From: Salvator merianae
Lineage: Eukaryota > Chordata > Lepidosauria > Squamata > Teiidae
Assembly (NCBI GenBank): GCA_003586115.2
Contig: QVOM02000101.1
Location: 29,667,289 to 29,731,288, forward strand
DNA: 64,000 nucleotides
Reading direction: 5' to 3'
Part shown: positions 22,536 through 33,046 of the stretch, one piece after another
How positions within the stretch are numbered: the stretch's first letter is position 1
Layout of the letters: each line of letters opens with the position of its first letter
Program-made: the position numbers and the translations under genes
The notes under the pieces: generated by a model
Told to the model about the DNA's origin: nothing
Databases searched by the model: none
Seen by the model: only the letters and a program-made list of their open reading frames with translations

Positions 22536-23169
22536 TCTTCCTTGTGGAACAGAGAAGGACACCCTGTTCTGGATAAGTATCCCATCCCATGCTGGGACAA
22601 CTTGCTGCTGGGATGTGATAATGCAGTCCGCATGGAATACCCCTCCTGGCCCAGCACTGGCCACTGGCTTTGAACATTGCAATGGAAACCACACAATGCG
22701 ACCTCTTGTCTGACACATCCTCTGGGTGGGTGCTTCTCATTCAGAAGATACAAGAACAAATGCCATTCAGTCAGATCTTAAATGCATTTCCTCAGGCAGG
22801 ATATATGGGAACCCTTCCCAGTGTTTACCCCAAATGATTCCAATGTCCCATCTACATCCATAGATAATGAAGATGAAATGGAATGGAATGGAAACTACTA
22901 AAACTAATGAGTGGAAGGAAAAATAAAACAAAACTTGTTTGTAATTTTTGCATCCTGTTTATTGGTCAAAAGCTAGGAACAATGTTTATTTGGCAATACA
23001 AGTTACTTACCCCCCCAAAAAAACTACAGGTGTTCCAGTCTCTAATAAGTTTTTTGTTTGTTTTGTTTTAAATGGAAAGTGATATATATACATTTCAGGT
23101 AAATAACAAAAAAAATCTCCACTCAGTTCAAACTAGAGAAAGAGCAGGGTTGAAGGGATTTGAGACTGA
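22536..23169. other. Unassigned stretch
   Basis: No recognised repeat apart from short A+T-rich runs. Confidence 0.35.
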
Positions 23170-24769
23170 GGCTGCATCTCCTGTTAAAGGCCAAGCTCTG
23201 GGAAGATATTCTGGGGAAATTAGCTTCTGCCCAGGTATCAGACCTTTTAGGGATCGATATCTTAGTTATGGTTTTAATAATGCTAAATTGACATAGAAAA
23301 TGCAAATAAAAGGGAGGTAGTCCTTGAAAAGAATGGTGCATCTTTATTATAACCCAGCAAAAAGATTGAAATCCAAAGAAATAGCAATAAACAATGTAAT
23401 TTGTTAGAATCAGCCAGTTTCATAGGTAGGATAGGTAAGTTTGGCATTTAGGAAAGAGAAAAGGCTTGGCTCCAAATTAAGTAAGGAAACTTGGTTAGTG
23501 AGTTTAAAAGGGGTAGAAAAAAAAGGGAGAGAGAGATAGAGAGTCTGGGAGAAGCTAGCAGTGAAAACTAGAGAAGGTTCCTAGCACGAAGGGATAAGTC
23601 TCATCCATTTGTAGTCTTCTTCAGATGAAACTTCATTATGGCAAAAAGGACAATTTGGGGGGAAAAGATGCATGGGTCTCTTGCAGGCAAAAATGGATGA
23701 AAAATCAGAGAATGGGATGTAGACACGGCTCCACAACCCTTACTCCTTTAGAAGCAAAAACAACTCTTTTGCCAAGGGGCATAGAGAGAGATATGGAATC
23801 CCTCTTTTAGTGAAATCAGCTCAAAAAGGGAAAATAAAGGAAACTGCAAACAGTGAATCAGGCAGCTCCTTGGAAAAATCTGTCCTCTCTCCATTTCAGG
23901 GAGGTAAAAATCAGTTCTTAGCGAAGGTAAAAATGGCGCTAAGATGCTCTCTTCTTCTTCTGCTCCATAATGTCTCTTGTTCTCCTTCTAGCTCCTGCTC
24001 CTGCTAACCTCTCCTAACTTCTCCTAACTTCCTAATAGTAAAAACCTGAACTTCTTATATTCTTTTTCCCAAGTAGAAAAAGGAGGGAACTTCCTTGAGC
24101 TGAGCAAAGATGTGTGCCTTGTCACGTAGACAGATAAACAGACAACTACACTGGTTGATGAACTTAAATGTTGTTATTTGCATTCTTAAAGAGAAGTTCT
24201 CAAGGTGTAAGTTTGAACAATGGACTAGTTTTGATGGCCAAATAGTTGCTCAATCTTCTGTTAACCATTAATGCATAATTTCCTGAGCTGACTTCTCAGC
24301 AGCCAGGTTATTCAAGAAATAAGCAGAGGAAAACAGGGTCCAAGATTTTGGTCAGATTCCCTGTATTTGAATCCTTATAGTTTTAGTTATATTTTATAGG
24401 ATCCATGCCAATCTGTACATACTTATGCACTCCAGTTTCTGTATGGCATGGCTACAAGTATCTGCGTTACACTCCACTTACCTGAATAGAGTTTGTCTGA
24501 GGGTCAGATAAGGCACTTGGTACCACTCCATTTTGGGGGCTAGTGGGCACCTTTGAAGTTATTGTGTAGGGTGTTTTCCACCATGAATGTTCTTGAAGGA
24601 TTCCCATTGCAGGGCAGGTGTTTCTGTTTGGTTTTTTTTCCCATTCTACACAGAGGCACTGCAGAAAATGGTGCCTCCTCATTCCAAAATGGAAATGAGC
24701 AGAGTACCTTTTATTCTATGAAACCTCCTCACACTGAGCCACCTCCATGCAAAAGTGAAGACACTGTCT
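23170..24769. mobile_element. MITE family C, copy 3, split by an LTR insertion
   Basis: The MITE's left end GGCTGCATCTCC stops at 23181 and resumes at 24476 after the LTR and its CTCC duplication. The joined end fits the family TIR (compare GGCTGTGTCTCCACTTCTGG at 1942). The right end is AAGTGAAGACACTGTC. TGA flanks the composite on both sides (23167-23169 and 24770-24772), which fits the family's 3-bp duplication. Confidence 0.75.
23182..24471. mobile_element. LTR-like element (solo LTR), copy 1, with CTCC TSD
   Basis: The element starts TGTTAAAGGCC and ends GCGTTACA, so it has TG..CA termini with TGTTA/TTACA short inverted ends. It is flanked by CTCC at 23178-23181 and 24472-24475. It is collinear over about 1.26-1.29 kb with 45639-46893. 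There is no internal coding region or second LTR next to it, so it is read as a solo LTR. Whether it comes from a Ty3/Gypsy element or an endogenous retrovirus cannot be told from the LTR alone. Small plus-strand frames (23625-24007) are not genes. Confidence 0.75.
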
Positions 24770-24772
24770 GAG

Positions 24773-25149
24773 AGAACCTTGGACATACATTTGAGCACTA
24801 GCTACAGAGACCAGAATACTTCTGTTTGCAATACTCTTGCATGCAACAGGAAGAATTCCAACAGAACCCAATGTGCCTGGAAATAAGACCAAACACAAAG
24901 AGTCATTGAATCACTTCCTCAGCCCACTTATACAGGTATGAGGAGCCAACTTCCCTGGCAGGAATGCTGTTGAAATAATTTACTCTGACTTATCTGTAGG
25001 TCTTTCTCATAGTGTTACCAACATTGCTTTTGAACATGTGTCAAACTGGAAGCATACATACATCTATAAGAATCAAAGAACTATCAAAAAATCAAAGCAA
25101 GGTTGCATGGGTGTTTGGACCACAGAACGCTATGAAAGGCAATATTGGG
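24773..25149. other. Unassigned stretch
   Basis: Nothing recognised. Confidence 0.35.
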
Positions 25150-25270
25150 AGAAGAGTATGACAAAATTGTATAAGGTCACCCTATTTAATATATATTCAG
25201 AACACATAATGCAAAATGCCAGTCTGGATGAATCAAAAACTGGAATTAACAACTGCCTTTCTTAATAAAC
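25150..25270 (+). pseudogene. RTE/BovB-type LINE reverse transcriptase scrap
   Basis: The plus frame from 25038 reads LFNIYSEHIMQNASLDE followed by SKTGIN. This resembles the RTE/BovB segment between RT motif B and the YADD box (LFNLYAEYIMRNAGLDE..AGIK). The preceding QGC is displaced and the YADD box is absent, so only about 35-40 codons are left. The call is from recalled family features; other LINE clades are less likely but possible. Confidence 0.55.
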
Positions 25271-25888
25271 CTAGGTTGTTGGAGTATCACAATAATTTCT
25301 TGGTAAGAAAAATAGGATGGATGCTGAATGCCAGCTTTAGAAAAACCTACCTCTCCTTATATTGGCATGCCCTTCTGTTAGGTTCACCACTTGTTCTCAT
25401 TACTGCCAAAGGTTCTTAACCACTTGTGAAGCAACCCGTAAACCGGTGAATCACATCAACATCCCTTGTTATTGTCACCGTTGATCTCCCAGTGAGGGAC
25501 ATGTATATTATCGAACCCTCAGTCTGATTACTGGATCCAACATGTGGATTATCCTGTCAGTGGAGACTGGAATTTGGTCCAAGTTCCACACTCACTACAC
25601 CCACTGGAGTCTTGAAGGAACAGTGTGCTTCTGACATCATAGAAGGATGATGGTGAGAAGGATGGTTAGAGGATGATGGTGAGAAGGAAGGCTCTTCTGG
25701 GTCCTCCAGGATAGAGCCTCAAATCCTATCTACTGAATATTTGTACGGTCCAGCAGTACAGCATAAGGGCTAAGTAGTCTTGCACCTTTGATGTCGACTC
25801 TGCACATTAAATCACTCTACTCCACCACATTAGTCACTAGTTGACTAGTAGTTTTTAAAATAAAGGATCTCTTCAAACATTTCCATGA
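25271..25888. other. Unassigned stretch
   Basis: Contains a short imperfect direct repeat GGATGATGGTGAGAAGGA at about 25645 and 25672. No gene is recognised. Confidence 0.4.
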
Positions 25889-25896
25889 CCCCAAAC

Positions 25897-26518
25897 TAGG
25901 GATGTGCATGAAGGCACTTTTCCCTTTTCGCTTCGCAGGAATGCGAAGCTCCTAGGCTTCGTTTTTGCGCAAAAAACTATCAGTGAAAATGAAGCCCTTC
26001 GTCTTTGTGGCAAAGATTTTCGTCGTGACTGGAAGCAGAGAAATCAAGGTGAAGGGAAGACCTTCGCCTTGATTTCTCCATTTCCGATGGCACTCGCCTC
26101 TCTCTCATCCCCCTCGCCCCCAGTCTGTCAGTGTGTGCGAGCGACTGACAGACTAGGGGGAATGAGAGACAGCGATCGGAAACGTCAGAAAATCAATGCC
26201 GAATCTGATCGCTAAAGTTAAGTGCTGCCTGTCACAGAGGCAGCACTACTTTAGTGATCGGATTTGGCATTGATTTTCTGACGTTTCCGATCGTTCTCCC
26301 TCTTTTAGGCTGCATGAAGCTTCTAAGCTCCGATGCAAAGGAGCTTCTCGCGGCCAAAAAGAGGGAGCTCGCGGCAAATGGCGAAGGTCTCAAAGGTCAT
26401 CAGGACCTTCGCCATTCACATTCGCGAGCCCCTTTTGGCTTTGGATTTCGTGCAAAGATGGCGGAAACGCCATTTTTGCACAAAATATGAAGTGCACAAA
26501 GCTTTGTGCACACCCCTA
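25897..26518. mobile_element. GC-rich hAT-like element with 8-bp TSD
   Basis: Ends TAGGGATGTGCATGAAGG and GCTTTGTGCACACCCCTA are inverted. The flanks are CCCCAAAC (25889-25896) and CCCCAATC (26519-26526), 7 of 8 matching. It carries a long inner fold-back (26173-26293, arms starting GATCGGAAACGTCAG) and a CTGTCAG..CTGACAG-type palindrome near 26125-26150, like the element at 1-682. The plus frames at 25904-26533 run through these and are not genes. Confidence 0.85.
26173..26293. repeat. Fold-back inside the hAT-like element
   Basis: GATCGGAAACGTCAGAAAAT is repeated inverted at the other end, with GATCGCTAAAGT and ACTTTAGTGATC inner arms around GTGCTGCCTGTCACAGAGGC. The stem is about 50 bp. 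Confidence 0.9.
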
Positions 26519-26526
26519 CCCCAATC

Positions 26527-27157
26527 ACATTGAGATTAATTCTGTCAAAGTAAACCTTACTCTTAACTTGTGTATCTGGGAGTAAAATTGTGCCCTACTA
26601 TTCCAATTAACCTGGTAACTAATCCAGTTATTTCCAACATACTAGCTAATAAGAAATCGGGTTTTAAGCCATTACTTACACATGGACTATATTGACAAGC
26701 AGGCTACCGGATCAAGAGAATTAAAAACACCAAAAAACAAAAAAACAGAACACAAGTGAATTTTATTGTTAATCCATACACCTTTAAAATACTATAAATT
26801 GCATTTCAAGTGTTGTCAGGTAAACAGTTCCTTACTCAGCAACATATGGTTTAATTGTTCAAAGAGTAATATAAGGTGAGCAGTGAACTTTGCATAACAA
26901 CTAGCCATAAATTTTCAATATCATATGTGGAATATGAACCTGATTTTTGATGATGTGAATCTGTATTGTTATTTTCCACTCTTTCTTTCATCGAACTTCA
27001 TGGCATCAGTTGCCATGATATACCATGGCATGAACATGATCTGAAAATGTATACATTTGTAGATTTATATTCATCATCTATAACAGACCTTAGGGGAAAT
27101 ATGACAGTTTCCAAATAGTTCATTTGGATCATGCTAACTGTTGCCGGCAGATATGAC
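26527..27157. other. Unassigned A+T-rich stretch
   Basis: Nothing recognised. Confidence 0.4.
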
Positions 27158-27160
27158 ATT

Positions 27161-27721
27161 GGACCTTTTCGCACTGAGCTCGGTAGACCATTCCCAGTAG
27201 TTGGCTTCGGACCAGAGGGGTTGGAGAATGCTTGCTGCCATTCGCACTCCCGGCCAGAGGAACGGACCCGAAGCCGACCAGCAGTGGGAACAGCGCAGAT
27301 GGCAGCCACTAGTTCGCTACCACACTCCATAACATCGCGCTCCGCTTCGTAACCAGGGGCTTCGTAACGGCAGCCAGGCTGTCATGCGCAAAGGGCTATC
27401 CCGGGCACAAAGTTTCGTATTGGGGTATGCAGCATCGTACCGGGGTGTGAAAACTTTGGACCACGCATGCGTAGCCGCGCCAGCCACGCCCGGCCGCCAT
27501 TTCATGCGCGGCCGGGAGTGTGAAAGCACCGTGCCCGATCTTCGCTCCATCGCGCAGGTTGGGATGAAGACAAACTTTTACTTGTCTTGCCTTACCCAAC
27601 ATCAGGTTTGAATCGGGTACGAAGTGGTTCGGATCGGGTGAGGCTCGTGCCCGTGGCAGTGCGAACGCTCCGTTCTAGAGACGGGACAAGAACGTTCCAC
27701 CGCTGTAGTGCGAACAGGCCC
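27161..27721. mobile_element. CpG-rich non-autonomous DNA element (family D), copy 1, with ATT TSD
   Basis: Left end GGACCTTTTCGCACT and right end AGTGCGAACAGGCCC are inverted. The flanks are ATT (27158-27160) and ATT (27722-27724). It is collinear with 28553-28913, for example GGCAGCCAGGCTG, AAGACAAACTTTTACTTGTC and TGCCCGTGGCAGTGCGAA. CpG density is far higher than in surrounding DNA. The GGnCC ends and 3-bp duplication suggest PIF/Harbinger (inference). Frames on both strands (27317-27611) are a composition effect. Confidence 0.75.
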
Positions 27722-27727
27722 ATTCAC

Positions 27728-28075
27728 TTGATAGAGTGGTCCCTGGGAACCTGTCCCACCTAGGGAATGTTCTGATTGCACAGGCCTTTAGTCTGAAGCA
27801 CTCTCAGGTACAAAAATTATTGGAGTGGCCCTGGCCGAGGGCCACTCCAGTTATAGCAATGCAAACAGCTGGAGTGGCCCGAGTGGTGTGTGGAACACTG
27901 CACCATTTCACTAGGCTCCAGAAATGGTATCTGGAGTAGGTTGCTTGTGCTATTTCATTAATATCATCCAGGCCTCTAATGTTGGAGGCTGGGGAATTTT
28001 TTTCCCCGCAGCTTCTAAAACAAGGCCAGGATGGGATCATGGCACATGCTACCTTGCCTCATTCAGGTCTTGGCC
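27728..28075 (+). repeat. Dispersed repeat family E, copy 1
   Basis: CTGGAGTGGCCCG, GCACCATTTCACTAGG, TCCAGAAATGG, GGTTGCTTGTGC and a GGAGGCTGGGG..CCCCGCAG segment occur in the same order at 44755-45035. An inner palindrome GAGTGGCCCTGGCC..GAGGGCCACTCC is at 27820-27848. Type unknown, probably a non-autonomous DNA element. Confidence 0.5.
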
Positions 28076-28204
28076 CAAATCAAGTAATCCAGGCCAAGAC
28101 TGGCTTCCACATTGTGTTCTAAGATGCATGGTGCAGACACTTCCTATAAAGTTTGGCCTGAATTTTGAGTAAGCTTTGACCAACATGTTCCTTCCCCAGT
28201 CAAT

Positions 28205-28384
28205 GGCCCTTTTTGCATTTGGCCTTATTGTGGATTATTTCCCAGAATAGGGACCTGCTATCCACATGCTAGTGCAAACTATGAAAGGTCTTGCCCAGGG
28301 TCTACCGTAGTCTGCACTAGCATGCAGATGACAGGTCCCTATTCTGAGATATAATCTGGAATACATCCAAATGCAGAAAGGGCC
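28205..28384. mobile_element. Palindromic MITE family H, copy 3
   Basis: Ends GGCCCTTTTTGCATTTGG and AAATGCAGAAAGGGCC are inverted, with the family core CATGCTAGTGCA and CACTAGCATGCAG. It is very close to the copy at 51298-51477 (both keep TGAAAGG(T/C)CTTGCCC). Confidence 0.85.
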
Positions 28385-28552
28385 GCTATGTATACTACTT
28401 TCTCTAGTTCACATAAGTGCTTTTAGAGTACACTCCCTGCAAGCAGTTTTTTATCTTGTTTCTGGTGGTATACTCTGCTCTCAATGAGGTGAAGACTCCT
28501 AGATTTTCTCATTCTGAAATTTGCAGAATGTTCTGATATTTACAGAATCTAA

Positions 28553-28913
28553 GGGCCTTTTTGCACTGACCAGCCTAGAATAGTATAAAAATATCAGAGC
28601 TGTCTTTGAAATGGCAGCCAGGCTGCGAAGCCCAAAGGGTTGCAAAGCAGCAGACCGTGCCTGTGCGGCTGCGCCAGCCCCTCCCCGCCACCATTTCGAG
28701 CCAGGAAGCAGTGCAAAAGCAACTTTGCCGATCTGCACTTGATCTTGCAGGTCAGAATCAAGACAGACAATTACTTGTCTAGCCTTCCCCAGCTTCAGGT
28801 ATGTATCAGGCAAGCCTCGGTTAGAATCGGGAGAGGTGTGCACCCACGGCAGTGTGAAACCTCCATTCCAGCGAACAGCCAAGAACAGTCTACCGCGGAA
28901 GTGCAAACAGGCC
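28553..28913. mobile_element. Family D element, copy 2 (older)
   Basis: Collinear with 27161-27721 but shorter. The CpGs of copy 1 are often TpG or CpA here; for example the end reads GTGCAAACAGGCC where copy 1 has GTGCGAACAGGCC. No TSD is readable. It is followed at once by GCCTGTTTGCACTAGA, an inverted copy of its own end. Confidence 0.7.
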
Positions 28914-29374
28914 GCCTGTTTGCACTAGATGGAGTATAACCTAGATAACCAAATTGGCCACCTAGATCAGGATACTGGTAGACTTTTTAAAAATGTTACT
29001 GGCATTCTAGTGGCTGCTAAACCAGCCTAGGAGTGTTCAGAAGGCTGAATGCCTCTATGGACCTGTTTAGCAGGGGAACCCATTTTGGCAGCACAGGAAT
29101 CAGTAGAACTTCTTTGCAGTGACGTCAAACCTGTAGAACAAACTTCTGAGTTAAGATAAGACTTCTCTCTAGGTTAAAACAAAACAAAACCCTATCCTAA
29201 AGCTGTGACTTTTAAGATTTATCTTTTGAGATGGTAGAGTGTGTGCAAGATGAATAATTAAAGCATCAAAATTGAGCAAGTGTCTTAAGAGCTGACAGTG
29301 GCTGTGCCACCACCCTCAGAAATTAAAGCGGTGAGGACACATGGGAAGGCCTTTTTAATGATAGCTTCCAGATT
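28914..29374. other. Unassigned stretch
   Basis: Starts with the inverted family D terminus (28914-28930); the rest is unrecognised. Confidence 0.35.
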
Positions 29375-29625
29375 ATCGTACAGCTTTCCTCTGAGGTGTA
29401 TCAGGCACCTTCACTATATACTTTTAGACTTCTGGTAAAGTTGCAACTCTTTACCCAAGCCTTTGGTTAAATTGAATAATTTATCCTTTCCTTCACTGTA
29501 TTTTTTTAAAAAAATTAGCCTTGGTTTTAGCTTGTTTGGTATTCTTTTTAATTGTTTTAACCTGTCTGAGACCTTGTGGTATAGATCAGGATTCAAATGT
29601 ATATAAATAAGTGAAGAAAAAATAA
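29375..29625 (+). repeat. L2-type LINE 3' end
   Basis: GAGGTGTATCAGGCACCTTC, CTTTTAGACTTCTGG, CTTTACCCAAGCCTTTGG and the tail GGATTCAAATGTATATAAATAA are in L2 3'-end order. The 113-codon minus frame across it is an artefact. Confidence 0.7.
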
Positions 29626-31520
29626 TCTCACTAAGAGTTTCAAAAAGTCTGAAACTGAAAGGCACCAGGAGACCGTGACTTAGCAGAACTGGGGTCCAGT
29701 TATGAACAAATAAAAGTCTTATTTGCACACAAAAATTGACAACAAATAAAAGCATAAGACAGAATACTATAGTAGGCCTACTAAAAGGTTTGTTTAATTA
29801 ACCTTGAAGTATTTTACTTGTCCTTATTAAAGACACCTAACAAAATTCTTGCTGTTGCTGATTCTGCTGGTGCATTTCCCTTCCTCTGAGAATACTAACA
29901 GCTGTTTTGTGAGGTGTTTTAGCACTGTTTTGGTGTAGTTAATACGCTCTGTTGCCAGTATTGCTGGATTTCCATGGAGTGGAAGAAAGCTAAAGGGAAG
30001 AATCTAGCTGGAGCATTTACAAGCATGACTACGCTGCTTACATTCAAGTCATGATCTCTTGTTAGCAAAGGTGAACCTACAGTTTCTTCTGCAGTTAAGA
30101 GAAATGCCTGCAAAGATGGTATGGAAATAAGGCTATAATGACAGACAGTACAAGTGCAATATTATGTCTCTGTTTCTCTGTGGTTGGTAGAGGTTAATGA
30201 GAAAAGAAGAGAAGATAAATGTGTTTTGCAAACAGGGCAGAAAAGGGAGATTAATAAGAGTGTCTTACTTTGAACTAATGAGGGAAAACACTTCAATGTG
30301 TGGATAAAAATCATTGATATTATTGTTAAGAACATAAAGCCTTGAAGCCTACATTTTCCATCAAACTCATAGCCTTCATTTGTTCATAGACTGCCAGTTA
30401 TGTCACTTGCCACCAGGTTCCTGTGATTTCCACAACTTAAGAACCTATCATTATGTCAGAAGTGAAGAAAGATGCAAAGATTCCTTGTAAGATGTAGACA
30501 GAAGCTGCATCCAGACATCACTCATTTATTCCACAATATTTGGATCTTCCAGAATAAAGCATGACAGGACAACTCCTTATCTCTGTTTTAGAGAGGTGAC
30601 ATTATTTGGAGCAATGCTCCAAGGTGCTTCCACTGAGGTTGTGAAATAGCACCCTGCAAAAAAAAGATTTCCCCAGTGGCTATCATGTCTGGAAATTGAG
30701 TGGCACAATCATGGTGAGATGCCTGCTGCTACTGCATGTGAAGATGCAGTGGTGAAGTTGCTTTTCCTAGCTCCTTCGTAGGTCAGTTGAGTCAACCTCC
30801 CTTCTGCATTCCTACAGGATCCTTTTGTAGGCTTGGAGTTCTTAAAAAAAAAAAAGAGAGAGAGAGTTCAAATTGAAACCCCAGGAATCCCAATCATTGT
30901 GAATTGAAATTGGTTCACTATCCATCACCTCATCCTGAGTTTTGTTTCCTCAGCCCATGGAAATATAAGAAAATCTTGGGATTTTAGGAGGCAATAGTGT
31001 TTTAATTAAGCGTGGGTGTAGCTAAACTTTGCCAACCTAATAGCTATACTAAATGCTTTGTATGTGGAATTCCTAGTTAATTGCATCCATTTAAACTACT
31101 TGATTAATAAATATGATTTAAACTGCTTCTGGATAAAAGTGATGGCGCAAAGGGGTGGGGGAATAGTGTTTTGTATGAAGTTGTCTTGGAGTGCCCCAAA
31201 TAATATGTTATTTTCCACTGTTGAATCACAGCACCTTTCTGAAGAAGGTGAAAGTTGAGCTCCAAACAGTGGTCACTTCCCTCTCCTGCCCTTGCAATGA
31301 GATGTGAGAGTTATGAATTAGCAACTGACTGAGAAAACCATCTAGGGACCTTAGCTGGATGCCGCACTCACTGCAGATTTCAGCTGCTTACTCCCTGCCT
31401 TAGACTCATAGCTCTATCTTGTTACTTCCCACTAGGATTTAAGTTCTAGTGCTTCAGAATCATAAAGGATTCTCTGTGTTACTTACTCAGATTATTATCA
31501 GATCTCCCAGGAAAATTCTA
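29626..31520. other. Unassigned stretch
   Basis: A+T-rich DNA with a short A/AG tract at 30844-30866. No recognised repeat or gene. Confidence 0.4.
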
Positions 31521-31528
31521 GAAATAAA

Positions 31529-31843
31529 TAGAGATATGTTGGATTTATTTTGGATTGAACCAAACCAATCTCTGTTCAATGGGGTTAGTTCAAACCAAAC
31601 CAAACTATGGAAGTGTTCACATGAACTTGTTGAATAGTCATGTTTGATTTGAACAGGTTTATGTTCAACACCAATAGAGCTTTAAAAAGGACTTTTAAAT
31701 GCATTTACATATACATTTTAAAAGCAAACACATGTAAAACTGTTCAATGTTTAAATCAAACTTAACTGAGCCTGTTCAACCTGGTTTAAATTTGAACTGA
31801 ACTCAGTATGGTTTGGTCTGGTTTATATTTGTGCACATCTCTA
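31529..31843. mobile_element. hAT-like MITE (family A relative) with 8-bp TSD
   Basis: Ends TAGAGATATGTTGG and TTTGTGCACATCTCTA are inverted relatives of the TAGGGATGTGCA terminus. Flanking octamers are GAAATAAA (31521-31528) and GGAATAAA (31844-31851), 7 of 8 identical. The interior is full of GAACC/GGTTC and TTCAAA words, giving CAAACC(A) repetition distinct from the GAAAA-rich copies. Confidence 0.8.
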
Positions 31844-31856
31844 GGAATAAATCTTT

Positions 31857-33046
31857 TAGGCCACGTCCCAACACAGCATTTAATCAGTTTACAGGGCATC
31901 TTCAGTTCCCGCTGCCCCAACATGCTCTTGCCTTTCTATAGTTTTTCTCAACTAAATTGGCCAAATCTAGACTAATTTGCATTCAGATTTAGTGAGTTAT
32001 CAAGTCGTTACAGATCACTAGCCTGTTTTACGGAAGGAGAACACGGAAGAAGACTATTTGAGAGGGACTGTACTTTATGGGTTGTGTGCAGAGGGTGGGC
32101 TTCCCATTTCCTGCAGTCCAATGACAGACTTTGTGGGTGGGCAGGAATCACAGTAGTTCCTTCCACCTCCATTATCCGCCCTTCCCCCGCTGCCAGGAGA
32201 AAAGAAAACCATCCTCCATTTTACTTTGCTAAACTGTGGTCCTTTCTCTTTCTTTATCCCCCATTCAACATTGCCAGGAAGAAATTAAAGGCTTCCTCCA
32301 CTTCCGTCTGCTGCTTAAACCAAAAAACAGACAGCACCTCTTTGGGGGTGCAGTCCTCTTGCCCCAACAAAGAACCCACTCAGTATCAGTTTTGCTGTTG
32401 GCAGCACACAGTTCCATAGTGGGCTGATGCCACTATGGATGTCTCTGGGACAGGTGAGACAGAGTTCATTTGCTGGCCATTAACTACAGTATCATGATAA
32501 TAGAGCCTCCCCCCCCCCCGACAGATTTCCTCCTCTTCACAGACCTCTCCCTGTTTTTTTGCTACTCTTAAATTGTGTGATTGTACTAAAGTGCAATTGC
32601 AATCGAGCAGAAATTGCCATCTGCCCTTTAAGAAGCTTAATTGCATGGTACATGTGGTACTAAAGTTCTGCTTGTATAGATAGAGACTGGAGGGGAAGAA
32701 GGAGCAAATGGTGAATGACTAGTAATGCCACCAAGTGAACCCGTGTTCTGAGGTAGCAGCGGGGACATATGGAAGGTGGAACTTGACTTGCACACCACTG
32801 CGAAGTCAAGATTTGAATGTTGGAGTTGCAGCCAATCACTGATTGCACAGGGAGGGGAATTTGGTGAGAGCTGGAGGCAGAAAAGGTATGGTTTCTCCAT
32901 GCCAAGCATGGAAAACATCCATGTGAGAACGAGCAAGTCCGAACTGAGTCCATGTTGAAATGGAAATGTGGGAATGATCAGAAGACTAATTCAGTCCCTG
33001 TATTTGCTGATACAGATTAAATTTACAATGTCAGACTGCACCCTTA
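31857..33046. mobile_element. Family B repeat, second full copy
   Basis: Collinear with 10285-11489 over its length: GCATTTAATCAGTTTACAG, GACTATTTGAGAGGGAC, CTTTCTCTTTCTTTATCCCC, CCAACAAAGAACCCACTCA and CCATGCCAAGCATGG. Ends are TAGGCCACGTCCCAACA and TGTCAGACTGCACCCTTA. Frames at 32084-32419 plus and 32386-32953 minus are remnants of the repeat's open stretches. It abuts the hAT MITE at 31843 almost directly. Confidence 0.65.

Noticed and set aside
22284..22759. Minus-strand frames of 144-145 codons as a transposase
   Set aside because: They cross the hAT element's right border into flanking DNA and have no hAT dimerisation or catalytic motif.
27161..27721. CpG-island promoter
   Set aside because: The CpG-rich segment coincides exactly with a transposon bounded by inverted ends and an ATT duplication.
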